Positions 33,231 to 42,191 of a stretch of 44,174 bases of DNA are shown here, piece by piece. The position numbers were made by a program, and so were the translations under genes. The notes beneath the pieces are model-generated. The model was not told where the DNA came from. It was given only the letters and a program-made list of their open reading frames with translations, and did no database searches. Numbering within the stretch: position 1 is the first letter of the stretch; each line of letters opens with the position of its first letter. Source of the stretch: an uncultured Clostridium sp. (GTDB taxonomy: Bacteria > Bacillota > Clostridia > TANB77 > CAG-508); NCBI GenBank assembly GCA_930980855.1, contig CAKNIZ010000015.1, forward strand, positions 1 to 44,174, read 5' to 3'.

Positions 33231-33908
33231 ATGGAAGATATTACAGTTTTAATGGTAGATGATGAGTATAGAATGAGAAAACTAGTAAAAGACTTCTTAG
33301 TAAAAGAAAATTTTAAGGTGCTAGAGGCAGAAGATGGAGAAGTAGCACTAAAAATATTTGAAGAAAATAAGGAAAAAATAGATTTAGTATTATTAGATGT
33401 CATGATGCCTAAATTAGACGGATGGTCTGTTCTAAGACAAATAAGACAAGAATCAAAAGTTCCAGTAATAATGCTGACAGCAAGAGGAGAAGAACAAGAT
33501 GAATTATTTGGATTTGAATTAGGTGTTGATGAATATATATCAAAACCATTTAGTCCTAAAGTTTTAATTGCTAGAGTAAAAGCTATAATAAATAGAACAA
33601 CTGAAAAGCAAAAAGAAAAGAAAGACTATGATGGAATAGAAATAGATGTAGATGGGAGAACTGTATCAGTAGATGGAAAAAGTATTGAATTAAGTTTAAG
33701 AGAATACGAATTATTAAAATACTTATTAGATAATGAAAATGTTGCATTATCAAGAGATAAAATTCTAAATAATGTTTGGAATTATGATTATTATGGAGAT
33801 TCAAGAACAATAGATAGTCATATAAAAAAAATAAGACATAAATTAGGAAAAAAAGGGAAATATATAAAAACCATAAGAGGTGTGGGATATAAATTTGAGG
33901 TAAAATAA
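33231..33908 (+). CDS. OmpR-family response regulator
   Basis: A 225-residue two-component regulator. The receiver has the acidic pair MVDDEYRMR, the phosphorylation Asp in LVLLDVMMPKLDGW (about residue 53), Thr in VIMLTARGEE and Lys in EYISKPFSP. Residues 128-225 are the winged helix: IELSLREYELLKYLLDNENVALSRDKILNNVWNYDYYGDSRTIDSHIKKIRHKLGKKGKYIKTIRGVGYKFEV. It overlaps the kinase gene by one base, so the pair is coexpressed. Likely targets are the envelope genes downstream (inference). Confidence 0.95.
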   Translation: MEDITVLMVDDEYRMRKLVKDFLVKENFKVLEAEDGEVALKIFEENKEKIDLVLLDVMMPKLDGWSVLRQIRQESKVPVIMLTARGEEQDELFGFELGVDEYISKPFSPKVLIARVKAIINRTTEKQKEKKDYDGIEIDVDGRTVSVDGKSIELSLREYELLKYLLDNENVALSRDKILNNVWNYDYYGDSRTIDSHIKKIRHKLGKKGKYIKTIRGVGYKFEVK

Positions 33909-35386
33909 TGAAAATATCAGAAAGCTTTAAATCAGTAAGATTCAGATTATTTGCAACACTTTGCGTATCAATCTTTTTAATAATTGTATGTCTTATAATT
34001 GTAAATAATGTAGTATTGGAAAGTTTTTATTTATATACAAAGACTTCAAATGCAGCAGAACTTTGTGATGATATTAATGACTATTATAATGGAATTATTC
34101 AGTATGATATTAACCAAAGGCTAGAAGAACAAGAAAGAAAAAACAATATAGATATACTAATATTAGATGAAATGTATGGAGTTGTTTATTGTAATAATTT
34201 AGATATTATAAATAGCATAAATTCATTTAATTATAATTTAAGGTCTAGAGTTATATATACCAAAGAAAATATAACTCTTCAATCTGTTGAAGAAAATAGA
34301 AATAATAAATATTTAATTCTATCAGCAAACCTAGACAATGGTTATACTACATATATAAAAATACAAGTACAGCCAATAAAAGAAACTGTAAAAATATCTA
34401 ATAATTTATTAATCATAATAGGGATTTTAATGATAATTATTGCAGCAATTATTGCATCAGTAATTGCTAATAAATTTACAAAGCCTATTTTACAATTAAA
34501 TAAGATAACGAAAAAAATGGCAAATTTGGACTTTAGTAGTAGGTATAGAATTTCCGATACAGAAGATGAAATAAATATGCTTGGAAGAAATATCAATGAA
34601 ATGTCAGATAAGCTAGAAGTGACAATAAAACAATTAAGACAAAATAACACTGAATTAGAACAGGATATAGAAGAAAAGTCGAAAATAGATGAAATGAGAA
34701 GACAATTTATATCAGACGTATCACATGAATTAAAAACACCAATTGCTTTAATACAAGGATATGCAGAAGGATTAATAGAAAATGTAAATTCAGATGAAGA
34801 ATCAAGAAAATTCTATGCAGAAGTAATATTGGATGAATCTAACAAGATGGACGAAATGGTAAAAAGACTGCTAGAACTTATGAAACTTGAATATCAGGAA
34901 AGAAAATTTAATGATACAAATTTTGACTTAACAGAACTTATAAAAGAAGAATTAAGAAGACAAACTGTTGTTATTAAAGAAAGAAATATCAATGTAGAAT
35001 TTGATGATAGTAAAAAAGTAATGATTTGTGCAGACCAAGAATACATTGAACAAGTAGTAAATAATTATTTGACAAATGCCATAAAACATGCAGACGAAAA
35101 AAACGGCAATAAGAAAATAATTATTAGAACAGAAGAAACAGATGAAAATAAAATAAGACTTTTTGTATATAACACTGGTGAAAAAATTCCAGAAGAATAT
35201 ATAAAGAAAATTTGGGGAAGATTCTACAAAGTGGATTCTTCAAGAAATAGAAATCAAGGTGGAACAGGGATAGGCTTAGCTCTAGTTAAAGCTATTATGA
35301 ATAATTACAATAATAAGTACGGAGTAAGGAATTTTGAAGATGGAGTTGAATTTTATTGTGACCTAAATAAACCTAAAGAAAGCTAA
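33908..35386 (+). CDS. Sensor histidine kinase
   Basis: A 492-residue membrane kinase, partner of the preceding regulator. Membrane helices are at about 12-35 (LFATLCVSIFLIIVCLIIVNNVVL) and 166-190 (LLIIIGILMIIIAAIIASVIA), with an extracellular sensor between. HAMP is at about 191-245. The phosphorylated His lies in FISDVSHELKTPIALIQGYAEGL (about 273-295). The ATP domain has NYLTNAIKHA (N box), YNTGEKIP (G1), RFYKVDSSRN (F) and GGTGIGLALVKAIM (G2). A coiled coil precedes the His box. All catalytic motifs are intact. Confidence 0.95.
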   Translation: MKISESFKSVRFRLFATLCVSIFLIIVCLIIVNNVVLESFYLYTKTSNAAELCDDINDYYNGIIQYDINQRLEEQERKNNIDILILDEMYGVVYCNNLDIINSINSFNYNLRSRVIYTKENITLQSVEENRNNKYLILSANLDNGYTTYIKIQVQPIKETVKISNNLLIIIGILMIIIAAIIASVIANKFTKPILQLNKITKKMANLDFSSRYRISDTEDEINMLGRNINEMSDKLEVTIKQLRQNNTELEQDIEEKSKIDEMRRQFISDVSHELKTPIALIQGYAEGLIENVNSDEESRKFYAEVILDESNKMDEMVKRLLELMKLEYQERKFNDTNFDLTELIKEELRRQTVVIKERNINVEFDDSKKVMICADQEYIEQVVNNYLTNAIKHADEKNGNKKIIIRTEETDENKIRLFVYNTGEKIPEEYIKKIWGRFYKVDSSRNRNQGGTGIGLALVKAIMNNYNNKYGVRNFEDGVEFYCDLNKPKES

Positions 35387-35390
35387 AATA

Positions 35391-35432
35391 AACTCATTGT
35401 CGAATTATGTAATAATTTGACGATGAGTTTTT
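35391..35432 (+). terminator. Terminator of the two-component operon
   Basis: AACTCATTGTCGAA pairs with TTTGACGATGAGTT (two wobbles) and is followed by TTTTC. The arm contains TTGTCGAA, which resembles a Spo0A box, but the pairing explains it. Confidence 0.7.
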
Positions 35433-35433
35433 C

Positions 35434-35462
35434 TTGAATGTTTGAAGTATGTGTGATATAAT
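35434..35462 (+). promoter_or_regulatory. Promoter that would give a leaderless transcript
   Basis: TTGAAT and TATAAT are separated by 17 bases, with a TGTG extension. The start codon ATG at 35470 lies eight bases after the -10 box, about where transcription should begin, so the message probably has no 5' leader. Confidence 0.6.
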
Positions 35463-35469
35463 AAAAAGC

Positions 35470-36042
35470 ATGATTAACTACAATAAAAGAAATTTAAACA
35501 TTCTATCTTTTGTAATATCTATAATAATTTTTTCATTAATCATTTATATCTTAAACTTAATAAGTTTAAAGAATTCCAATCAAAGTAAGTTTTCATATGT
35601 AAACAAAATAAGTAAAAATAATGTAGAAAATAATGTACAAGTTATGGATACATCATTAGAAAATATTACAACTTGGAAAATAGTAATTGAAAAATTAAAT
35701 TTAGAAGCACAGGTTAAAGAAGGCGTTGATGACAACAATATAGAAGAATTTGTAGGACATTATCCAGAGTCAAACTATCTTTATGGAAATGTGTCTTTAA
35801 AAGCATATAATACAGGCGAAAACAAGAATTATTTTGCAAACTTGAAAGAATTAGAGTTGGGAGAAGAAATAAAGTATATAGTAAATGATAAAGAAATGAT
35901 ATATAAAGTAATATCAAATCAAATAATAGATAATGAACAAGAGTATACAAATAAAAAATATGAAAATGATACAATAACATTAATTACATATGTAAAAGAT
36001 ATAGAAAATAAGAGAAGATGTGTGGTGGCAGAATTAGTTTAA
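35470..36042 (+). CDS. Sortase-fold protein without catalytic His and Cys
   Basis: A 190-residue membrane-anchored protein. A membrane helix (LSFVISIIIFSLIIYIL) is followed by a sortase-like barrel: WKIVIEKLNLEAQVKEGVDD, FVGHYPESNYLYGNVSLKAYNTG, NYFANLKELELGEEIKYIV and DTITLITYVKDIENKRRCVVAELV. In active class D/E-like sortases the pattern is GNxxxAGHN and TLxTC. Here the His position reads KAYN and the Cys position reads LITY, while the Arg of the last strand is kept (KRRCVV). It therefore keeps the fold but should not catalyse transpeptidation. It may bind a sorting signal or act as a structural protein. The start is MINYNKRN, because an earlier ATG lies inside the promoter. Confidence 0.72.
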   Translation: MINYNKRNLNILSFVISIIIFSLIIYILNLISLKNSNQSKFSYVNKISKNNVENNVQVMDTSLENITTWKIVIEKLNLEAQVKEGVDDNNIEEFVGHYPESNYLYGNVSLKAYNTGENKNYFANLKELELGEEIKYIVNDKEMIYKVISNQIIDNEQEYTNKKYENDTITLITYVKDIENKRRCVVAELV

Positions 36043-36050
36043 AATTTTCG

Positions 36051-36079
36051 TTGACATATTAGTCCTTCGAATATATAAT
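36051..36079 (+). promoter_or_regulatory. Sigma-A promoter of the WG-repeat gene
   Basis: Consensus TTGACA and TATAAT with a 17-base spacer, about 39 bases before the start codon. Confidence 0.8.
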
Positions 36080-36117
36080 TATATTGTCAAAAATAATAAA
36101 AATAAGGAGATATTTTA

Positions 36118-37848
36118 ATGAAACAGAAGAATAGAAACACAAAAAATATAATTATATTAATAGTAATTTTAATAGCAATAATTGCAGTAATTACAGGAGT
36201 AGTAATATTTATAAATAATCAAAGATATGAATATGAATTAAGTCAAATTTCAAATGATCAAATTAAGTATTATAAATTAGAACAAGACGGAAGGTACGGA
36301 GTAATAGATAGAGAAGGAAATGTAGTAATAGAGCCTAACTATGCAGAATTAGATATTCCAAATCCAACAATGCCAGTTTTTATAAAATCTGAAGATGGAC
36401 AAAACTTTTCAGCAATAGATAATAATGGAAATGATATATTAACACAATATGAAGATGTTGAGGCAATTTCTATTAACAACATATCTAGTAATATACCATA
36501 TGAGAAAACTGTACTTAAATATAAGCAAAATGGTTTATATGGAATAATGGATTTTGAAGGAAATAAAATAACTGAAAATATATACAATTCAATAACCAAT
36601 ATTGATTATAAAGAAGGAAATCTAAAAGTAGAACAAAATGGACAATATGGAGTAATAAATATTAAAGGAACAACAATCTTAGAACCAGAATACGAATCAA
36701 TAATTTCAGATGGATACTATGATGAAGAAACAAAATATGAGCAAGCTGGATTTGTATTAAGAATAAAAACAGATGATGGATATAAATTTGGCTATGCTGA
36801 TGAAAGAGGAAAAATAATCCTAGAGCCATTATATAATGAAATAAATCGTATCACAGAAATAACAGGAGAAGATGTATATTTAATAACAGCAAATAATGGA
36901 AGATATGGTGTTGTAAAAAATGGAAAAGAAGTTTTAAAAAATGAATTTACAGAAATAAGTTTTGACCCAAATAATAATCTATTAATTATACAAAAAGATA
37001 ATTCTCAAGGAGTAGTTGATTTAGAAGGAAATAATATTATTCCAATAGACTATGATGATATAATTATAGGTGGCAAATATATAAATGCACAAAAAGGAGA
37101 AGAAACACTTATTTTTGATGCTACAGGAAATAATATAGATACAGACATATTAAGCTATAATCAAGTAAATGACAATTATGCAATAGTAATAGATAAAGAT
37201 AATAATTATAACATAGTAGACAATTCAGGAAATAAAAAGTTAAATCAAAATTACACATATATAGAATATCTTGATGACAATAAATTTATTGCAACTATAG
37301 ATGGAAAAACAGGAATAATTAATGGTAATGGACAAGTAATAACTGAAATAAAATACAATGCAATACAAAAAATTGAAGATTCAAATGCACTTCAAGCAGT
37401 TGATAGTGAGCAAAATAGAACAGACATAATAGATTCAGAAATGAAAATAAATGAAGGAATTGCTAATGCATATATTTCAAAAAAAGATAACTATATAAAG
37501 TTATACTCAGAAACAGATGTGAAATATTATAACTTAGATGGTAAAGAAATCACATATAAAGAAATTGAACCGAATAATAGCTTGTATGCAGATAAAAAAG
37601 ACGGAAAATGGGGACTAATAGATAGTACTGGAAAGGTTGTTGTAAATTATGAGTATGATATGGTAACAGAACAAAATGGAAATGTAGCAGGAATAAAGAA
37701 AGATGGAAGATGGCAAATTGTAGATACAAATGGTCAAATAATATCTGAAAATGCAATAACTCTTCAATCAGTAGATGCAACATTTTTAGGAAAATATTAT
37801 CAAACAAGTAGTTCAAAATCAGGAATATTGTATAGTGGAACGATTTAA
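36118..37848 (+). CDS. Membrane-anchored WG-repeat protein
   Basis: A 576-residue extracytoplasmic protein. One N-terminal helix (NIIILIVILIAIIAVITGVVIFI) anchors it. The rest consists of WG/YG beta repeats, each of the kind DGRYGVIDREGNVVIEPNY, QNGLYGIMDFEGNKITEN, QNGQYGVINIKGTTILEPEYE and, near the end, KDGKWGLIDSTGKVVVNYEYD. Such repeats build a beta propeller or solenoid that binds proteins or glycans. It follows the two-component pair and the sortase-fold protein and may belong to the same envelope function (inference). Confidence 0.88.
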   Translation: MKQKNRNTKNIIILIVILIAIIAVITGVVIFINNQRYEYELSQISNDQIKYYKLEQDGRYGVIDREGNVVIEPNYAELDIPNPTMPVFIKSEDGQNFSAIDNNGNDILTQYEDVEAISINNISSNIPYEKTVLKYKQNGLYGIMDFEGNKITENIYNSITNIDYKEGNLKVEQNGQYGVINIKGTTILEPEYESIISDGYYDEETKYEQAGFVLRIKTDDGYKFGYADERGKIILEPLYNEINRITEITGEDVYLITANNGRYGVVKNGKEVLKNEFTEISFDPNNNLLIIQKDNSQGVVDLEGNNIIPIDYDDIIIGGKYINAQKGEETLIFDATGNNIDTDILSYNQVNDNYAIVIDKDNNYNIVDNSGNKKLNQNYTYIEYLDDNKFIATIDGKTGIINGNGQVITEIKYNAIQKIEDSNALQAVDSEQNRTDIIDSEMKINEGIANAYISKKDNYIKLYSETDVKYYNLDGKEITYKEIEPNNSLYADKKDGKWGLIDSTGKVVVNYEYDMVTEQNGNVAGIKKDGRWQIVDTNGQIISENAITLQSVDATFLGKYYQTSSSKSGILYSGTI

Positions 37849-37884
37849 TATGAATATAAAATATCGCTGTAAATAAAAAAGAAA

Positions 37885-38068
37885 GTTACCATTCATAGTT
37901 TTAATTTTATTATTAACTTTAATATACCTTCTTGAACATTTTAAGTGAGCGTAGGTGACGTAGGAGCGAAGCGCAACGTGCGAGTGCTGAGCGAAGCGAA
38001 CCACGAAGTGAAATGTGAAAGAATGTATATAAAAGTTTAAGCAAATTATTAAAACTATGAATAGTAAC
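37885..38068. repeat. Long palindromic intergenic element
   Basis: A 21-base inverted repeat with one mismatch (arms around TTCATAGTTTTAAT) bounds 184 bases. Inner arms are also partly complementary. The GC-rich core contains GGAGCGAAGCGC and GAGCGAAGCGAA, the same GCGAAGCG word as in the 8.2-kb element. I see no gene in the 239-base gap apart from this. Confidence 0.7.
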
Positions 38069-38087
38069 AAAAGAAATGAGGAAAGTA

Positions 38088-39332
38088 ATGTATAAAGAAT
38101 ATGGAATTAGTGAAGAAACAATAAATCTTATAAAAAAGTGTGAGACAGAAGTACAAGATGAATTTAAAAAAATAAACGAAATATGTGAATATAATTCATT
38201 AAAAGTATTAAAAGCTTTTCATGATAATAACTTATCAGAAGTACATTTTGGCGAAACAACTGGATATGGATATGATGATATAGGAAGAGAAGCAATAGAA
38301 AAAATATATAGTCAAATATTTGGAGTGGAAGATAGTTTAGTTAGAGGACAATTTATATCAGCATCACACGCTTTAAATGTAACTTTATTTGGACTATTAA
38401 GACCAAATGATATATTATTAAGTATATGTGGAAAGCCATATGATACACTTGATGAAGTAATTGGAATAAAAGAAAATCCAAGTTCTTTAAAATCATTTGG
38501 AATAAAATATGAACAAATAGAGTTAGAAAATAATGATTTTAAATATGAAGAAGTTAAAAAAAGAGTATCAAAAAATGATATTAAAGTAATAGAAATTCAA
38601 AGGTCAAGAGGATATTCACTAAGAAAAAGCATAACATTGGATAAAATTGAAAAGGCAATTAAAGAAATAAGAAAAGTAAATAATACTGCAATAATAATGA
38701 TAGATAATTGTTATGGAGAGTTTACAAATAAAATAGAGCCAAGTAATATTGGAGCAGATATATTAGTTGGTTCATTAATAAAAAATCTAGGAGGAGGAAT
38801 ATCTCCTAATGGAGCTTATGTAGTGGGAAAAAAAGAACTGATAGAACTAGTCGCAGAAAGATTAACTCTTCCTGGAGAAGGAAAAGAAGTAGGACCAACA
38901 CTTGGAATGAATAAAAAAATATTACAAGGACTATTCTTTGCACCAAGTGTAGTAGCTAGTAGTTTAAAAACAGCAGTACTTACAAGTAAAGTAATGGAAG
39001 AGCTAGGGTATGATTCAGAACCTAAGTACAATGAACCAAGAACAGATATTGTACAAACTATAAAATTTGGTGATAAAGAAAAACTAATAAAATATTGCCA
39101 AGGAATACAAATGGGTTCACCGGTAGATTCAAACTCAATTCCAGTACCAGGAGATATGCCTGGATATGATGACCAAGTAATAATGGCAGCAGGTGCATTT
39201 ACACAAGGTTCATCAATTGAATTAAGTTGTGATGCTCCATTAAGAGAGCCATTCTTAGCATTCCAACAAGGTGGACTTACATATGAATATGGAAAATTAG
39301 GATTAATGAAAGCGGTAGAAAATATAAAATGA
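38088..39332 (+). CDS. Methionine gamma-lyase / aluminium-resistance (YnbB) family PLP protein
   Basis: A 414-residue PLP-dependent enzyme of fold type I. Members are annotated as methionine gamma-lyase family or aluminium-resistance proteins; the substrate is not settled. The segment HFGETTGYGYDDIGREAIEKIYSQIFG is typical of the family's opening. IMIDNCYGEFT has the Asp that holds the PLP ring nitrogen. ADILVGSLIKNLGGGISPNGAYVVG has the Lys that forms the Schiff base. C-terminal QGGLTYEYGKLGLM closes it. I choose the second ATG because AGGAAAG lies before it. It overlaps the next gene by four bases (ATGA). Confidence 0.87.
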   Translation: MYKEYGISEETINLIKKCETEVQDEFKKINEICEYNSLKVLKAFHDNNLSEVHFGETTGYGYDDIGREAIEKIYSQIFGVEDSLVRGQFISASHALNVTLFGLLRPNDILLSICGKPYDTLDEVIGIKENPSSLKSFGIKYEQIELENNDFKYEEVKKRVSKNDIKVIEIQRSRGYSLRKSITLDKIEKAIKEIRKVNNTAIIMIDNCYGEFTNKIEPSNIGADILVGSLIKNLGGGISPNGAYVVGKKELIELVAERLTLPGEGKEVGPTLGMNKKILQGLFFAPSVVASSLKTAVLTSKVMEELGYDSEPKYNEPRTDIVQTIKFGDKEKLIKYCQGIQMGSPVDSNSIPVPGDMPGYDDQVIMAAGAFTQGSSIELSCDAPLREPFLAFQQGGLTYEYGKLGLMKAVENIK

Positions 39333-40546
39333 AAGTAATAGTTATTGGTGGAGGACCAGCAGGTATGCTTGCAGCAATTAGTGCAAGTATGCAAGGAAAT
39401 GATGTAACAATATTAGAAAAAATGAATTCATTAGGAAAAAAACTATGTATAACTGGCAAAGGAAGATGCAATATAACAAGTAGTCTTCCAATAGAAGAAT
39501 TCATTAAAAATACGCCAGGTAATGGAAAATTTCTATATAGTGCCTTTCAAAACTTTAATAATCAAGACATTATTAATTTATTAAAAGAACAAGGGCTAAA
39601 AACAAAAGAAGAAAGAGGAAATAGGATATTTCCTGTAACAGATAGAGCATCTGATGTATTAGATGCTCTTATTAAAAAACTAAAAAAACAAAGTGTAAAA
39701 ATTATAACTAATTGCAAAGTAGATGAAATATTAGCAGAAAATGATAGAGTCATAGGAGTAAAGGTTCAAAATAAAATATATGAAGCGGATAAAATCATAT
39801 TAGCTACTGGAGGAAAGAGTTATCCTACAACGGGTTCAACAGGAGATGGATATAAGTTTGCAAAAAAATTAGGTCATACAATAATAGATCCTAAGCCATC
39901 ATTAGTTGCATTAGAAACAAGAGGACAATCATTAGAAATATGTCAAAAACTTCAGGGATTAACACTAAAAAACGTAGGAATTAAATTTGTAAAAGATAAT
40001 AAAGCAATTTATGAAGACTTTGGAGAAATGTTATTTACACATTTTGGGGTATCAGGTCCAACAATTTTAAGTGGTTCAGCACATCTTGTAAGAACAAATA
40101 TAGAAAATGTAAAATTAATAATAGACTTAAAACCAGCTCTATCAGAAGAAAAATTAGAAGAAAGAATACTAAGAGATTTTGAAAGTGAAAAAAATAAGGA
40201 TTTCAAAAATAGTTTAGACCAATTATTACCTAAAAAACTAATACCAGTAGTGGTAGAAATGATGAATATAGATAAAAAGGTAAATGAGGTAACAAAAGTA
40301 GAAAGAAAGAAACTAGTAGAAATATTAAAGAAACTGACGATAGAAATAAGTGGATTTAGACCAGTAGAAGAAGCAATAATAACTGCTGGAGGAGTTTCGG
40401 TAAAAGAAATAAATCCAAAAACAATGGAATCAAAATTAGTGAAAGGATTATATTTTGCGGGTGAAATAATAGATGTAGATAGCTATACAGGTGGATTTAA
40501 CTTACAAATAGCATATTCTACAGGCTACACTGCAGGATTGAATTAA
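39329..40546 (+). CDS. HI0933/BaiN-family flavoprotein
   Basis: A 405-residue FAD-dependent protein. The dinucleotide site is VIVIGGGPAGMLAAISASMQGNDVTILEK at the N-terminus. GKKLCITGKGRCNIT (about 35-50) is the family signature. IILATGGKSYPTTGSTGDGYKFAKKLGH and the C-terminal GLYFAGEIIDVDSYTGGFNLQIAYSTGYTAG complete the flavin fold. In some gut bacteria a relative (BaiN) acts on bile acids, but most members have unknown substrates. It is coupled to the previous gene by overlap and to the next by a one-base gap. Confidence 0.9.
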   Translation: MKVIVIGGGPAGMLAAISASMQGNDVTILEKMNSLGKKLCITGKGRCNITSSLPIEEFIKNTPGNGKFLYSAFQNFNNQDIINLLKEQGLKTKEERGNRIFPVTDRASDVLDALIKKLKKQSVKIITNCKVDEILAENDRVIGVKVQNKIYEADKIILATGGKSYPTTGSTGDGYKFAKKLGHTIIDPKPSLVALETRGQSLEICQKLQGLTLKNVGIKFVKDNKAIYEDFGEMLFTHFGVSGPTILSGSAHLVRTNIENVKLIIDLKPALSEEKLEERILRDFESEKNKDFKNSLDQLLPKKLIPVVVEMMNIDKKVNEVTKVERKKLVEILKKLTIEISGFRPVEEAIITAGGVSVKEINPKTMESKLVKGLYFAGEIIDVDSYTGGFNLQIAYSTGYTAGLN

Positions 40547-40547
40547 T

Positions 40548-41150
40548 ATGTTTAAATCAATAGAAAAAGAAGCGGAAGCTGAAATCGTAGAAAAAAAGTC
40601 AAGATTCATAGCACAAATTTTTGCGGTAAATAGTAAGGAAGAAGCAGAAAATGTATTATCCGAGGTTAAGAAAACATACTATGATGCAAAACACAATTGC
40701 TATGCATATATAGTGGACAATATAGAAAAATGTAGTGATGATGGAGAACCTTCTGGAACAGCAGGTTCTCCAATGCTTGATTTACTTAAAAATAATGGAC
40801 TAAATAATATTATAGTAGTAGTTACAAGATATTTTGGAGGTACACTATTAGGAACTGGAGGACTGGTAAGAGCATATACAGAATCAGCCAAAAAAGCATT
40901 AGAAAATGCAAAAATGATAGAAAAAGAATATGGAATAAGATATTTATTAGAAATATCTTATGGAAATATAAAAGAAATTCAATATATTTGTAAACAATTA
41001 AAAATAAATATAATAGATTCTGAATATGGTGAAAATGTAATATTAACATTAGAATCAAATGAAGAAAAAAAGAAAAAACTAGAAAATAGCGGAATAGAAA
41101 TAAAAAATGAAAAAATCTTAAATGATAAAATAATAATAAATATAGTATAA
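40548..41150 (+). CDS. YigZ/IMPACT-family protein
   Basis: A 200-residue YigZ-type protein. The N-terminal UPF0029 domain shows KKSRFIAQIF, then YYDAKHNCYAYIVDNIEKCSDDGEPSGTAGSPML (about 43-77) and VVTRYFGGTLLGTGGLVRAYTESAKKAL, all diagnostic. The C-terminal domain is a ferredoxin-like fold related to the end of elongation factor G. The role is not firmly known; the eukaryotic IMPACT relative acts in translation control. It is the last gene of the three-gene operon. Confidence 0.92.
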   Translation: MFKSIEKEAEAEIVEKKSRFIAQIFAVNSKEEAENVLSEVKKTYYDAKHNCYAYIVDNIEKCSDDGEPSGTAGSPMLDLLKNNGLNNIIVVVTRYFGGTLLGTGGLVRAYTESAKKALENAKMIEKEYGIRYLLEISYGNIKEIQYICKQLKINIIDSEYGENVILTLESNEEKKKKLENSGIEIKNEKILNDKIIINIV

Positions 41151-41157
41151 TGTCGAA
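41151..41157 (+). promoter_or_regulatory. Spo0A box upstream of spo0A
   Basis: TGTCGAA matches the 0A box consensus. It stands about 150 bases before spo0A, directly after the yigZ stop, as expected for autoregulation of spo0A. A single seven-base match can arise by chance. Confidence 0.5.
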
Positions 41158-41229
41158 AAAAGATATACGAAAAATATCCCTAAAAATAAGCTTTTGTGAA
41201 ACTATTTGGAAAAATATGGACAAAAAGTA

Positions 41230-41258
41230 TTGAATAATCCAAGAAAAACATATATAAT
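41230..41258 (+). promoter_or_regulatory. Promoter of spo0A
   Basis: TTGAAT and TATAAT are separated by 17 bases. Forty-five bases of leader follow before the GTG start. Confidence 0.7.
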
Positions 41259-41303
41259 CAAATGGTAAAATTTTACAGAAGATTAATTTAGGAGGTAAAA
41301 AAA

Positions 41304-42122
41304 GTGAACGACAAAATAAAAGTTTTAATAGCGGATGATAATTATGAATTTGGAATGACATTAAAGAATTATTTAGTAAATGACGAATCGGTTGAAATTG
41401 TAGGAATGGCGAGAGACGGTGAAGAGGCATATTCCGACATTGTAAGATTAAAACCTGATGTAGCATTATTAGATGTAATCATGCCACATTTAGACGGAAT
41501 AGGGGTTTTAGAAAAACTAAATCAGTCAAAATTAGAGAAAAATCCTATAAAAATAATGGTATCAGCTGTTGGACAAGACAAAATAACACAAAAAGCGATA
41601 GCTTTAGGTGCAGATTATTATATTGTTAAACCATTTGACATTACTTTATTAATAAAAAGAATAAAGGAAATAAAAAATGAAGATCCAGAACAAATTAGAG
41701 ATACAATTATTAGTAGAGAAATAAAGTCACCATATATAAATGTCAATAAATCTGAAGAAAATAGTAAGGAAAATTTAGAAGCCGCAGTTACAAACATAAT
41801 ACATGAGGTTGGCGTTCCAGCACATATAAAAGGATATCAATTCTTAAGAGAAGCAATAATAATGTCAGTTGAGAATATTGATATGATAAACCAAATAACC
41901 AAACAATTATATCCAGATATAGCATCAAAATATGGAACAACTCCAAGTAGAGTAGAAAGAGCAATCCGTCATGCAATAGAGGTTGCATGGGGTAGAGGCG
42001 ACCAAAAAACAACAGAAAATATATTTGGATATACTGTATCGGCAGATAAAGGCAAACCTACAAATTCAGAATTTATAGCAATGATAGCAGATAAGTTGAG
42101 ATTAGAATTGAAAACAGCATAA
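41304..42122 (+). CDS. spo0A: Spo0A, master regulator of sporulation
   Basis: A 272-residue response regulator. The receiver has [10 protein letters not shown], the phosphorylated Asp in [21 protein letters not shown] (about residue 54) and Lys in [12 protein letters not shown]. The C-terminal domain, [24 protein letters not shown] and [31 protein letters not shown], is the Spo0A DNA-binding domain whose helix reads the 0A box. The start is GTG, with GGAGG eight bases before it. spoIVB, its usual neighbour, is missing; yigZ is upstream instead. Together with dpaA it shows that the organism is a spore former or descends from one. Confidence 0.97.
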   Translation: MNDKIKVLIADDNYEFGMTLKNYLVNDESVEIVGMARDGEEAYSDIVRLKPDVALLDVIMPHLDGIGVLEKLNQSKLEKNPIKIMVSAVGQDKITQKAIALGADYYIVKPFDITLLIKRIKEIKNEDPEQIRDTIISREIKSPYINVNKSEENSKENLEAAVTNIIHEVGVPAHIKGYQFLREAIIMSVENIDMINQITKQLYPDIASKYGTTPSRVERAIRHAIEVAWGRGDQKTTENIFGYTVSADKGKPTNSEFIAMIADKLRLELKTA

Positions 42123-42191
42123 ATCAATTCAATATATTTGCATAAGTTTAACAATCATAAAAATCCTACATATAATATATGAGGGGTTAAT

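Noticed and set aside
35398..35405. Spo0A box TTGTCGAA after the kinase gene
   Set aside because: It is one arm of a terminator hairpin whose other arm is complementary, so its sequence is explained by pairing.
40822..41466. Long minus-strand reading frame opposite yigZ and spo0A
   Set aside because: It is rich in Leu, Phe and Ile from AT-rich antisense, has no ribosome site and overlaps two well-supported genes.
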